Shown one piece after another: positions 1 through 10,226 of a stretch of DNA of 64,000 bases; position 1 is the stretch's first letter; each line of letters opens with the position of its first letter. The translations under genes were made by a program, and so were the position numbers. The DNA lies in NCBI GenBank assembly GCA_900102115.1, contig FNAW01000009.1, forward strand, positions 1 through 64,000, read 5' to 3'. Origin of the DNA: Blastococcus fimeti (GTDB lineage Bacteria > Actinomycetota > Actinomycetes > Mycobacteriales > Geodermatophilaceae). The notes beneath the pieces are model-generated. The model worked only from the letters and a program-made list of their open reading frames with translations, searched no databases and was not told the origin of the DNA.

Positions 1-57
1 GACCCTCAGGTCCGCGCGGCGCATGGAGAACAATACATGGCCATCCGGGGTCTCTGC

Positions 58-79
58 AGGGGGGGGTCCCCGCCCCCCG
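58..79. terminator. Possible G/C-rich hairpin terminator downstream of alkB
   Basis: A run of Gs and a run of at least six Cs lie either side of a short spacer, able to fold into a 6-bp all-G:C stem. It sits about 50 bases beyond the stop of the leftward alkB gene. There is no U-tract and homopolymer runs pair easily by chance, so this is weak. Nothing else is visible in bases 1-126. Confidence 0.3.
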
Positions 80-126
80 TCCGGCCCCGTCCGGCAGCGC
101 CGTGGGAACGATTCGCCGGGCTGCCC

Positions 127-756
127 TCAGGCGACGCCGCGTGGCCGGAACTGGACGCTGACCCGCGGCCCGACCGGCTTCGTCGTCTTCGGGATGCAGT
201 GCTCCCAGGTGCGCTGGCAGGTGCCGCCCATGACCACCAGGTCCCCGTGCCCCAGGGGGAACCGGAGACTCGGCCCGCCCGTCACCGGGCGGAGCAGCAG
301 CGGGCGGGGAGAGCCGAAGGAGACGATCGCGACCATCGTGCTGCCCGAGCGGCCGCGGCCCAGGCGGTCGCCGTGCCAGGCGACGCTGTCCCGGCCGTCG
401 CGGTACAGGCACATCCCCGCGCTGACGAAGGGCTCACCGAGCTCGGGCCCGTAGTGCGTGTCCAACGCGGTCCGTGCGTCCGTGAGCAGCGGGTGGGGCA
501 GCGTCTCGCCGGCGCCGTACCAGCGCAGCAGTCGCGGCACTGCGACCTCGCGCTCGTACATCTGGCGCCGGTCCTCCCGCCAGCCGATGTCCCCGAGCAG
601 GACGTCCAGCACCTCGTCGGACCCGGACACCCACCCCGGCAGGTGATCCACCCAGGCGCCGGCGCTCAGCTCGTGCCGCTGCACGCGTCCGGCCAGGAGC
701 GTCAGGGTGGCCTCCTCGGCCACGTCCCACATCGACGGCTGATGGGCGAGCGTCAT
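127..756 (-). CDS. alkB: AlkB-type 2-oxoglutarate/Fe(II) dioxygenase
   Basis: A 209-residue protein matching the AlkB family of DNA/RNA alkylation-repair dioxygenases, which oxidatively remove methyl groups from 1-methyladenine and 3-methylcytosine using iron and 2-oxoglutarate. The iron ligands are visible as H128-x-D130 (AWHGD) and H186 (WEHC), and the 2-oxoglutarate-binding arginines as R198 and R204 in GPRVSVQFR. Length is normal for bacterial AlkB. Start ATG at 756. It lies 61 bases beyond the helicase gene on the same strand, so the two may share a transcript and a repair role, though that is inference. Confidence 0.9.
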   Translation of the reverse strand: MTLAHQPSMWDVAEEATLTLLAGRVQRHELSAGAWVDHLPGWVSGSDEVLDVLLGDIGWREDRRQMYEREVAVPRLLRWYGAGETLPHPLLTDARTALDTHYGPELGEPFVSAGMCLYRDGRDSVAWHGDRLGRGRSGSTMVAIVSFGSPRPLLLRPVTGGPSLRFPLGHGDLVVMGGTCQRTWEHCIPKTTKPVGPRVSVQFRPRGVA

Positions 757-817
757 GGCCGGAACGCTACTCCGACTTCTCGCACATGTGTGCGAAAACC
801 TGTGGACAGACGTTCGG

Positions 818-3040
<2,223 letters not shown>

Positions 3041-3120
3041 GCCCCCGACAGTAGGCACCGCGGGTGACAGGACCGACCAGCGCGCGCGTCCTGTGGACGA
3101 CGGTGGAGAATCCACAGGCG

Positions 3121-3954
3121 ATGGCACACCACGGGCAGCGACCGCCGGACAATCACGTGCACACGCACTGGTCCTGGGACACCGCGGACTCGTCGACGAT
3201 GCGGAAGGCCTGCGAACGGGCCGTGCAGCTCGGGCTGCCGGCGATCGCGTTCACCGAGCACCTCGACTTCACCGTGTGGGACCCCGACGACCGGGCCACC
3301 GACGAGGGCCTGGTCGAGCGGCACGCCTCCCGGCACGCGGAGATCGACGTCGACGGCTACTTCGCCGAGCTCGAGGAGGTGCGCGGCCGGTTCCCGGAGC
3401 TGCGCATCCTGTCCGGCGTCGAGACGGGAGAGCCGCACCTGTTCGGCAGCAGCGTGGCCTCCTACCTGCGGCAGGCGCCGGTCGACCGGATCCTCGGCTC
3501 GCTGCACTCCCTGTCCCAGGACGGCCGCCTCTACGGCGTGGGCCACCTGCTGTGGCAGGACGACGACGGCACGATGCGGCGCTACCTCGGCGAGCTGGTG
3601 GACATGATCGAGAGCAGCGCCGTCTTCCAGGTGCTCGCGCACGCCGACTTCCCGCGCCGTTACTGGCCCGGCGGCACCCACCGGTACGTGGAGAAGGACT
3701 ACGAGGAGGAGTACCGGGCGGTCTTCCGCGCGCTGGCCCGGTCCGGGCGGGCCCTGGAGATCAACACCAGCAGCCCGCTGGCCTCGGCCGACCAGATGCG
3801 CTGGTTCCACGAGGAGGGCGGGGAGGCGGTCAGCTTCGGCAGCGATGCGCACACCCCGGCCGCGGTGGGACAGAAGTTCGACCTCGCCGTCGACGTGGTG
3901 GAGGCCGCGGGCTTCCGCCCCGGCCGCGACCGGTTCGACTTCTGGCGCCGCTGA
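3121..3954 (+). CDS. PHP-domain phosphoesterase, histidinol-phosphatase-like
   Basis: A 277-residue PHP protein. The N-terminal metal site is NHVHTHW (H12, H14), followed by FTEHLDF, GVETGE and a C-terminal FGSDAHTP, all in the order of HisK/HisJ-type histidinol-phosphate phosphatases. That enzyme makes histidinol in histidine biosynthesis. No his genes are nearby, so a different phosphoester substrate cannot be excluded. It is divergent from the helicase with 80 bases between starts. A GTG at 3064 would add 19 residues; ATG 3121 fits the family better. Confidence 0.8.
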   Translation: MAHHGQRPPDNHVHTHWSWDTADSSTMRKACERAVQLGLPAIAFTEHLDFTVWDPDDRATDEGLVERHASRHAEIDVDGYFAELEEVRGRFPELRILSGVETGEPHLFGSSVASYLRQAPVDRILGSLHSLSQDGRLYGVGHLLWQDDDGTMRRYLGELVDMIESSAVFQVLAHADFPRRYWPGGTHRYVEKDYEEEYRAVFRALARSGRALEINTSSPLASADQMRWFHEEGGEAVSFGSDAHTPAAVGQKFDLAVDVVEAAGFRPGRDRFDFWRR

Positions 3955-3961
3955 ACCTCGC

Positions 3962-5581
3962 TCAGGCGATGCGGGGCAACGGCACGGTGAGGGGCGGCGG
4001 CGCCAGGCGGACCGCCGGGGGCGGCGGGGGCGGCGGCGTCCGGGTGATCGCGGTGTCGGGGAAGACGAAGCGGTAGGTCGTCTCGTTGTCCTGCACGGCG
4101 AAGGTCTGCCCGTCGGGCCCGGCGTGGTGCAGCACGAGCCCGTCGACCCGCTCGGCGACCCGGCGCAGAGCCGCGGGGTCGGAGACGTCGACGACGCTCC
4201 GGCCGGGGACGAGCCCGGCCACCGGCAGGATGCGCGCGGCGTTGCGGACGGCGAACTCGTCGGCGGCGTCCCCGGTGCGCGGCCGGCCGATCCAGCCCGC
4301 CAGCGCGGTGACGAGCACCGCGAGGACCAGGACGGCGCCGGCGATGAGCCGGGCGGCGCCGATGGGCAGGTCGACGCCGAGCACGGTGAAGGTCCGGGCC
4401 ACCTGCGCGTCGACGGAGACCGGGACCGCGCCGGTCGGAGCGAACGCGGCCTCGGAGGTCGGGGGGCGCAGAGCCACGGTGTCCATGGAGAAGGTCAGCG
4501 GGTCCAGGTCGGCGGCGGTGAAGGCCTGCCCCTGGACCGATCCGGTCACGTCGACGACCGGCGTGACGAGGATGCTCGCCGAGCCGGCGCTGCCGCCGAT
4601 CTCCGCGTTGTGCCGGCCGACGAGGGCGGCGGCGAGCGTGGGGTCGATCTCCGTCGCGGCGGTGGCCGCGCCGTCCTGCACCGCGACCGCGGGGCTGCTG
4701 CCGAGGGCGGCGCTCCAGCCGTCGGCGGTGGCCACGGAGAGGTCCAGCCGCACGGTGCCGGCGACAGCGTCGAGGCCGGGAGCGTCGACGGTGTGCTCGA
4801 AGGAGACGGTCAGCGCGTCGACGAGCTTGGTGTAGATCGGGTCGCCGGTGGTGAGGGCGCCGGTCGGGTACGTGGTCCCCGCCTCGGCGACGCCGGAGTA
4901 CGTGAACCGTCCCTCCTGCTCGACCGGCCGGCTGCTGGCCTCCGTCTCCGTCGACGGGAGCGCGAGCAGGACGCCGCCGGCGCCGGCGGCGAGGAGGGCG
5001 ACCGCGCCGGAGGCGATCGCGACCTGGCGGGCCTGCGCGCGGGTGGGCATGGAGAAGGTGGGGAGGGTGAGGGACGGGGACGTCCGGGCCGGAGCGGCGC
5101 GGTGACGGGGGGCCTTCCCACCCTTCCGCTTCCGGTGGGTGGTGCCGAACAGCCCGAAGGCGACGGCGAACATCAGCGCCAGCGACCACGGCGAGGCGAT
5201 CGCGGCCAGGACCGTGCCGCCCTGGGGCACCTGGCGGAACAGCTCGCCGAGCAGCTCGTCGGCGGTCGGCTCGTCCTGGTCGAGCCAGTCGTTGTTGTCG
5301 CCCTGGAAGACGAACCGGTCCCCTTCGACGGCGACGATCCGGTGCATGACGACCGTGTTCAGGCTGGGGGAGAAGTAGGCCGCCACGTCGCCGACCTCGT
5401 AGGAGTCGGCGGGGCGCAGCACAGCGAGGTCACCCGTGGAGAACCCCGGCTCCATGCTGATGCCGTGCGTGGTGACGTACGTCGTGGAACCGCCGAGCTG
5501 CGACGGCCAGAACAACCAGGCAGCCACCAGCACCAGCGCGGCTACGGCGCTGATGCTGGCGGCTCTGGCTGCGGAGGTCAC
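3962..5581 (-). CDS. SipW/ER-type signal peptidase I with C-terminal DUF5305-like domain
   Basis: A 539-residue membrane protease. The N-terminal ~150 residues are an S26B signal peptidase: TM segment 8-26, catalytic Ser42 in THGISMEPG, and His80 in VVMHRI where bacterial-type enzymes have Lys. This Ser-His form is the ER/SipW type that processes TasA-like proteins. A second TM follows near 125-147. The rest is unusual: a third TM near 185-210, about 200 residues of beta-rich sequence resembling DUF5305, then another TM and a basic, proline-rich tail. Usual SipW proteins are about 190 residues. It lies 57 bases downstream of a TasA-like secreted protein, its probable substrate. Confidence 0.82.
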   Translation of the reverse strand: MTSAARAASISAVAALVLVAAWLFWPSQLGGSTTYVTTHGISMEPGFSTGDLAVLRPADSYEVGDVAAYFSPSLNTVVMHRIVAVEGDRFVFQGDNNDWLDQDEPTADELLGELFRQVPQGGTVLAAIASPWSLALMFAVAFGLFGTTHRKRKGGKAPRHRAAPARTSPSLTLPTFSMPTRAQARQVAIASGAVALLAAGAGGVLLALPSTETEASSRPVEQEGRFTYSGVAEAGTTYPTGALTTGDPIYTKLVDALTVSFEHTVDAPGLDAVAGTVRLDLSVATADGWSAALGSSPAVAVQDGAATAATEIDPTLAAALVGRHNAEIGGSAGSASILVTPVVDVTGSVQGQAFTAADLDPLTFSMDTVALRPPTSEAAFAPTGAVPVSVDAQVARTFTVLGVDLPIGAARLIAGAVLVLAVLVTALAGWIGRPRTGDAADEFAVRNAARILPVAGLVPGRSVVDVSDPAALRRVAERVDGLVLHHAGPDGQTFAVQDNETTYRFVFPDTAITRTPPPPPPPAVRLAPPPLTVPLPRIA

Positions 5582-5638
5582 GGTCGCTTCCGGCTCGTGC
5601 GGTGGGGTGACCTCTCGGGCACCCCCGATACGACGGGA

Positions 5639-6034
5639 TTACTCGGAAACCGTCAGGGCGATGCTGTCGAAGTCGTCGATCTCGGTGCCCGGGATGTCGC
5701 ACGAGACGGGGTGGGTGACCGCGAACGTCTCGAAGTCGCACTGCACGGGCGCGAAGATGTTCGTCCCCTCGTTCTTGACGGTCAGCCAGGCGACCAGACC
5801 CTCGTTGGCGACATCGAGGGAGTAGTCCCCCACGAGCTCGAACCGGATCTCGTCGACGATCGACTTGTCCGCGTTCAGCACGTAGTCGACCTGCTCGGTG
5901 GTGGCGCCGGAGACAGTGGCCTCGTCGTAACCGGCGACGCTGTCCTCGACCGTGTTGCTGGCGGTGAAGGCGGAGGTGGCGATGCCGGCGGCAGCGACCG
6001 CAGCACCGGCGAGCAGAACGCGCGACATGCGCAT
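5639..6034 (-). CDS. TasA-like secreted protein with SipW-type signal peptide
   Basis: A 131-residue exported protein. The N terminus MRMSRVLLAGAAVAAAGIA followed by TSAFTASNTVEDS is the pattern of SipW-dependent signal peptides. The mature part is acidic (VAGYDEATVSGATTEQVDYV) with two cysteines (QCDFETF and VSCDIP) that could form a disulfide. TasA/CalY proteins form extracellular fibres in Bacillus; whether this one polymerises is unknown. Start: ATG 6034 has GGAAG five bases upstream; 6028 and 6046 are possible. It precedes the large signal peptidase on the same strand, probably one operon. Confidence 0.75.
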   Translation of the reverse strand: MRMSRVLLAGAAVAAAGIATSAFTASNTVEDSVAGYDEATVSGATTEQVDYVLNADKSIVDEIRFELVGDYSLDVANEGLVAWLTVKNEGTNIFAPVQCDFETFAVTHPVSCDIPGTEIDDFDSIALTVSE

Positions 6035-6213
6035 GGGAGCTTCCATTCTCTCAGTGGCCCAGGCCCCCGCTCGAGTGCTTCTCACCCGGTGTGGGGATGG
6101 CTGCGCCGTCATCCTTGACAGGGCAGCTTTCGGCAATGGCCGGGCCGTATTAACTCCTGTCCCAAAAGAATCTGGAGTCACCGAATCGACTCCGCGAGAC
6201 GCTGACCAGCCGT

Positions 6214-6262
6214 TGAACGCCAGGGGCCCAGAACCGGATCGGTTCTGGGCCCCTGGCGTTCA
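6214..6262 (-). terminator. Perfect 22-bp stem-loop terminator after ohr
   Basis: Two perfectly complementary 22-base arms (6214-6235 and 6241-6262) flank a 5-base loop GGATC. It starts just beyond the ohr stop and separates ohr from the promoter of the TasA-like gene. Read leftward it would end ohr transcription. No T-tract follows, as is usual in G+C-rich actinobacteria. Confidence 0.85.
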
Positions 6263-6294
6263 GCGCGATGCCGCCGCGCGTCGGCGGTTCCGGG

Positions 6295-6717
6295 TCAGGC
6301 GACGGTCGTCTCCAGGGTCACCGGGACGTTGCCGCGGGTGGCGTTCGAGTACGGGCACACCTGGTGGGCGGCCTCGACGAGCTGCTCGGCCGCGGCCTGG
6401 TCCAGCCCGCCCAGCTCCACCGAGAGCGTGATCTCCAGACCGAAGCCACCGGCGTCGTTGGTGCCGATGCCGACGTCGGCGGTGACCGCCGAGTCGGTGA
6501 ACGTCACCTTCTTCTCGCGGGCCACCGCCTTGAGCGCGGAGTGGAAGCACGCGGCGTACCCGGCGGCGAAGAGCTGCTCGGGGTTCGTCGCCCCGCCCGG
6601 GCCGCCCATCTCCTTCGGGACGGCGAGGTCGAGGTCGACCAGGCCGTCGGAGGAACGGGTGTGGCCGTTGCGCCCCTCGCCGGTGGCGGTGGCTGTGGCG
6701 GTGTAGATGGCGGGCAC
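6295..6717 (-). CDS. ohr: Organic hydroperoxide resistance protein Ohr
   Basis: A 140-residue OsmC/Ohr-family thiol peroxidase that reduces organic hydroperoxides. The family start motif IYTATATATGEGRNGH is followed by the two reactive cysteines in GYAACFHSAL and HQVCPYSNATRGN. A GTG at 6717, with GGAGGA four bases ahead, gives exactly the normal Ohr length; the open frame continues upstream to 6798 but that extension crosses an operator. It diverges from a TetR-family gene, and both promoters hold the same palindrome, so that regulator very likely controls it. Classical Ohr genes are controlled by the MarR-type OhrR instead. Confidence 0.93.
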   Translation of the reverse strand: MPAIYTATATATGEGRNGHTRSSDGLVDLDLAVPKEMGGPGGATNPEQLFAAGYAACFHSALKAVAREKKVTFTDSAVTADVGIGTNDAGGFGLEITLSVELGGLDQAAAEQLVEAAHQVCPYSNATRGNVPVTLETTVA

Positions 6718-6742
6718 GAGGTCCTCCGGAACGTCGACTGCG

Positions 6743-6760
6743 GCAGAACGGTCGTTCTGC
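6743..6760. promoter_or_regulatory. Operator 1 of the ohr/TetR divergent promoter
   Basis: GCAGAACG-gt-CGTTCTGC, a perfect 8-bp inverted repeat with a 2-base centre. It lies 26 bases upstream of the ohr start. The same arms occur again at 6801-6816 beside the TetR gene, about 57 bp centre to centre. Confidence 0.75.
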
Positions 6761-6800
6761 TTCGACTCCACCAGACCACGGATGCTCGCGTGCCGCAATA

Positions 6801-6816
6801 CAGAACGTTCGTTCTG
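6801..6816. promoter_or_regulatory. Operator 2 of the ohr/TetR divergent promoter
   Basis: CAGAACG-tt-CGTTCTG, the same inverted repeat as at 6743-6760 with a different 2-base centre. It ends six bases before the TetR start, fitting autorepression of a gene with little or no leader. Confidence 0.75.
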
Positions 6817-6821
6817 CTAAC

Positions 6822-7400
6822 GTGACGCGTGTGACGCCCCCCGTCCGGACCTCCGCCGCGCGCGACCGCCTGCTGGCGACCGCCTCGGCGACCTTCTACG
6901 GCGAGGGGATCCGCGGGGTCGGCGTCGACCGGATCGTCACGGAGGCCGGCGTCACCCGGGCGACGTTCTACCGGCACTTCCCCGGCAAGGACGACCTCGT
7001 CGTCGCCTACCTCCGGGCCATCGACCTCGCCGTGCGCGCGCGGGTCGGCCAGGTGCCGGAGGACGACCCGGAGGCCGCCGCCGGCCTGGTCCGCGCGATC
7101 GCGGGCGGGATCGCGGACGAGCTGTGCTCGCGAGGCTTCCGCGGCTGCCCGTTCATCAACGCCGCCGCCGAGTTCCCCGATCCGGCCAGCCCCGTGCACC
7201 GCGCCGTCGTCGAGCACCGGACGTGGCTCGACGACGTGCTGACCCGCGCGTTCGCCGCCGCCGGGCGGCCCGACCCGGCCGAGGCGGCCCGGCGGTTCGT
7301 CATGCTGCGGGACGGCGCGATGGTCGCCGGGTACCTCGGCGACCCCGAGGCGGCCCGCAGCACGCTGCTGGCCGCCGTCGAGGACCTGCTGCCCGCGTGA
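6822..7400 (+). CDS. TetR/AcrR-family transcriptional regulator (probable ohr repressor)
   Basis: A 192-residue TetR-family protein. The N-terminal helix-turn-helix is clear: RDRLLATASATFYGEGIRG, then VTEAGVTRATFYRHFPGKDD. The C-terminal ligand domain has cysteines in ELCSRGFRGCPFINA that could act as a redox or thiol sensor, though this is inference. Starts are GTG 6822 or GTG 6831; neither has a clear Shine-Dalgarno sequence, suggesting a leaderless message. Two matching operators between it and ohr argue that it represses ohr and itself. Confidence 0.88.
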   Translation: MTRVTPPVRTSAARDRLLATASATFYGEGIRGVGVDRIVTEAGVTRATFYRHFPGKDDLVVAYLRAIDLAVRARVGQVPEDDPEAAAGLVRAIAGGIADELCSRGFRGCPFINAAAEFPDPASPVHRAVVEHRTWLDDVLTRAFAAAGRPDPAEAARRFVMLRDGAMVAGYLGDPEAARSTLLAAVEDLLPA

Positions 7401-7404
7401 CGGG

Positions 7405-8181
<777 letters not shown>

Positions 8182-8222
8182 GCCCGGGTCAAGGCCGCGG
8201 GCCCGGCCGGTGTTCCGCCGGA

Positions 8223-8825
8223 TTAGCGCGAGTAGTACTCCACGACCAGCTGCTCCTCGCAGATCACTGGCACCTCCTCGCGGCTCGGCGTCCGCTCGTA
8301 GCGGGCGACGAGGTCGGCCAGCCGGACCTCCAGGTACTTCGGTGGCTGGGCGTGCGCGCCCGAGGCGGCGACGAGGAACGGCTCCTTGCCGCGCGACTTC
8401 TCCGCGACCTGGATGAAGTCGCCGGGCTTGAGCCGGTAGGAGGGGCGGTCGACGCGCTTGCCGTTGACCAGCACGTGCTGGTGGGTGACGAACTGCCGCG
8501 CCTGGTAGATCGTGCGGGCGAAGCCGGCGCGCAGGACGGTGGCGTCCAGCCGCGACTCGAGGTCCTGGATCAGCGCCTCGCCGGTCTTGCCCCCGGTGCG
8601 CTTGGCCCGGTCGAACGCCGCGCGCAGCTGGGACTCGCTGATGTCGTACTGGGCGCGCAGCCGCTGCTTCTCCTTGAGGCGGGTGGAGTAGTCGCTGTCC
8701 TTGCGGCGCTTGCGACCGTGCTCGCCCGGCGGATAGGGACGTCGCTCGAAGTAGGCGACCGCCTTGGGGGTGAGGGCGATGCCCAGCGCGCGGCTGATCC
8801 GGATCTTGGGCCGGGGTGTGTTCAC
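8223..8825 (-). CDS. rpsD: 30S ribosomal protein S4
   Basis: A 200-residue S4 protein that binds 16S rRNA and starts assembly of the small subunit. It shows SRALGIALTPKAVAYFERRP, PYPPGEHGRK, the S4 RNA-binding block (ARQFVTHQHVLVNGKRVD) and the conserved end VPVICEEQLVVEYYSR. The N-terminal cysteine cluster of zinc-binding S4 is absent. Start GTG 8825 has GGAGG five bases upstream. It stands alone, away from any ribosomal operon, and resembles the Streptomyces-type S4. Whether it is the only S4 or a second copy cannot be told here. An iron box lies 14 bases upstream. Confidence 0.93.
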   Translation of the reverse strand: MNTPRPKIRISRALGIALTPKAVAYFERRPYPPGEHGRKRRKDSDYSTRLKEKQRLRAQYDISESQLRAAFDRAKRTGGKTGEALIQDLESRLDATVLRAGFARTIYQARQFVTHQHVLVNGKRVDRPSYRLKPGDFIQVAEKSRGKEPFLVAASGAHAQPPKYLEVRLADLVARYERTPSREEVPVICEEQLVVEYYSR

Positions 8826-8838
8826 AGGAACCTCCGTC

Positions 8839-8857
8839 TTTGGTTAGGCTCACCTTA
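8839..8857. promoter_or_regulatory. DtxR/IdeR-type iron box between rpsD and the DUF2470 gene
   Basis: TTTGGTTAGGCTCACCTTA matches the 19-bp actinobacterial iron-box consensus TTAGGTTAGGCTAACCTAA at 16 positions. Within it TAGGCT (8845-8850) can serve as a rightward -10 box, placing the transcript start about 30 bases before the DUF2470 gene. That geometry is typical of DmdR/IdeR repression. The site also covers the likely promoter of rpsD on the other strand. Confidence 0.75.
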
Positions 8858-8889
8858 CTACTCATCACACGAGCCCCGAGGTGGTCCCC

Positions 8890-9681
8890 ATGACAGCTGG
8901 ACACAGGCGGAGCCGGCTCCGCGCCGGCACGCCGGCTCCGGTCACCGCGCCATCCGGGGCGGGCGGTCAGCCGTCGCCGGCCGAGCGCGCCCGCACGGTC
9001 GCCGCCCGGTCCGCGGCCGCACTGCACGTCCTCGGGACGGGGACGACGCCCGCACTCGCGGTGACCACGACGGCGGACGGACGCACGCTGGTCGTCGTCC
9101 CCACGTCGGGGCCGCTGGTCCAGGCGCTGGCCGACTCCCCCGTCGGCGACCTGCCGGCGCGGCTGACCGTGACCGACCGCGCGCCGTCGGTGCTGCGGCA
9201 GCCGATCCGCGCGCTGGTCGAGATCGCCGGCTGGCTCACGCCGGTGCCCGCCGCCGACGTGCCGGCCGCCGTCCTCGCCTTCGCCGAGGGCTGCCCGTGC
9301 GACGTGCTGTTCGAGGTGGGGCTCACCGCGACGCTGCTGGAGCTCGACGTCGCCGACGTCGTCCTCCACGAATCGCACGCCGTCGACCACGTCGAGCCCG
9401 AGGACTTCGTGGCCGCCGCACCCGACCCCGTCACCGCGGCCGAGACCGAGCTGCTGACCGCGCAGTCGGACGCCCTGGCCCGGTTGCGCGTCCGGGTGCA
9501 GGCCTGGGCCGGACGGCGGGACGACGTCCGCCTCCTCGGCCTGGACCGCTTCGGCGTCCGCTTCCGGGTGGAGTCGTTGCGCGGCGGCTACGACGTGCGG
9601 GTCGCCTTCCCCGAGCCGCTGACCCGGAGCGAGGAGTTCGCCGGCGCCGTCGCCGGGCTGCTGAGCTGCGCGCTCGACTGA
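8890..9681 (+). CDS. DUF2470-domain protein, probably heme/iron-linked
   Basis: A 263-residue protein. The N-terminal two-thirds resembles the split-barrel flavin-type fold of pyridoxamine-oxidase/HugZ relatives, and the C terminus (RRDDVRLLGLDRFGVRFRV then VRVAFPEPL) is a DUF2470 domain, found at the C terminus of HugZ heme oxygenases. Start ATG 8890 has GAGG eight bases upstream; GTG 8881 is less likely. The iron box just upstream supports a job in iron or heme handling under iron limitation. No heme-binding residue can be proved, so heme oxygenase activity is not claimed. Confidence 0.75.
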   Translation: MTAGHRRSRLRAGTPAPVTAPSGAGGQPSPAERARTVAARSAAALHVLGTGTTPALAVTTTADGRTLVVVPTSGPLVQALADSPVGDLPARLTVTDRAPSVLRQPIRALVEIAGWLTPVPAADVPAAVLAFAEGCPCDVLFEVGLTATLLELDVADVVLHESHAVDHVEPEDFVAAAPDPVTAAETELLTAQSDALARLRVRVQAWAGRRDDVRLLGLDRFGVRFRVESLRGGYDVRVAFPEPLTRSEEFAGAVAGLLSCALD

Positions 9682-9727
9682 TCCGGCCGCGCTGGTCGGG
9701 ACGCCGCCGCTGTGCGACGGTCCTGCG

Positions 9728-10135
9728 ATGACCTCCTCCGACGGCGGCCGACGCGGCCTGCAGATCACCCTGGGCGCGCTCGCGGCCATCCCCCTGGCCT
9801 CCGGGCTCGCCGGCGCCCTCGTCGGCCCCACCTCGCTGCCCGACGCCGGCGCCGTGTCGCCGAGCGTGGAGAGCGAGTACCGCTACGCGCACGCGATCTA
9901 CGCCGCCGCGGCCCCGCTCATCTGGTCGGCCGTGCCGCGGATCGAGCGGAAGGGCGCCCTGGTGCGCGGCGTCTCCGGCGCCCTCTTCCTCGGCGGCGCG
10001 GTCCGGCTGCTGGCCTGGCGGAGCACCGGCCGGCCGCACCCGGCGCTGGTCGGGGCCACCGCCCTCGAGCTGCTCGGCCCCCCGCTGCTGGTGGCCTGGC
10101 AGCGTCGCGTCGCCGGCCGCGCCGGCACGGCCTGA
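9728..10135 (+). CDS. DUF4345-like small membrane protein
   Basis: A 135-residue integral membrane protein with about four hydrophobic segments: LQITLGALAAIPLASGLAG, AIYAAAAPLIW, VSGALFLGGAVRLLAW and ALVGATALELLGPPLLVAW. The VESEYRYAHAIY block between the first two resembles DUF4345. No function is known for the family. It stands between the DUF2470 gene and the uracil permease, same strand, without obvious coupling to either. Confidence 0.7.
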   Translation: MTSSDGGRRGLQITLGALAAIPLASGLAGALVGPTSLPDAGAVSPSVESEYRYAHAIYAAAAPLIWSAVPRIERKGALVRGVSGALFLGGAVRLLAWRSTGRPHPALVGATALELLGPPLLVAWQRRVAGRAGTA

Positions 10136-10226
10136 GGACCACCGGGACCACCCGGCCGGTGGTGGTGCGACGATGCGCGTCGCCCGCCGCCGGTCGCGGG
10201 CGTCCGTGCTGGTCGAGGAGGCCCCG

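Noticed and set aside
8839..8857. Zur box controlling the zinc-free S4 paralogue
   Set aside because: The site matches the iron box, not the Zur palindrome, and other actinobacterial S4 proteins are also Cys-free.
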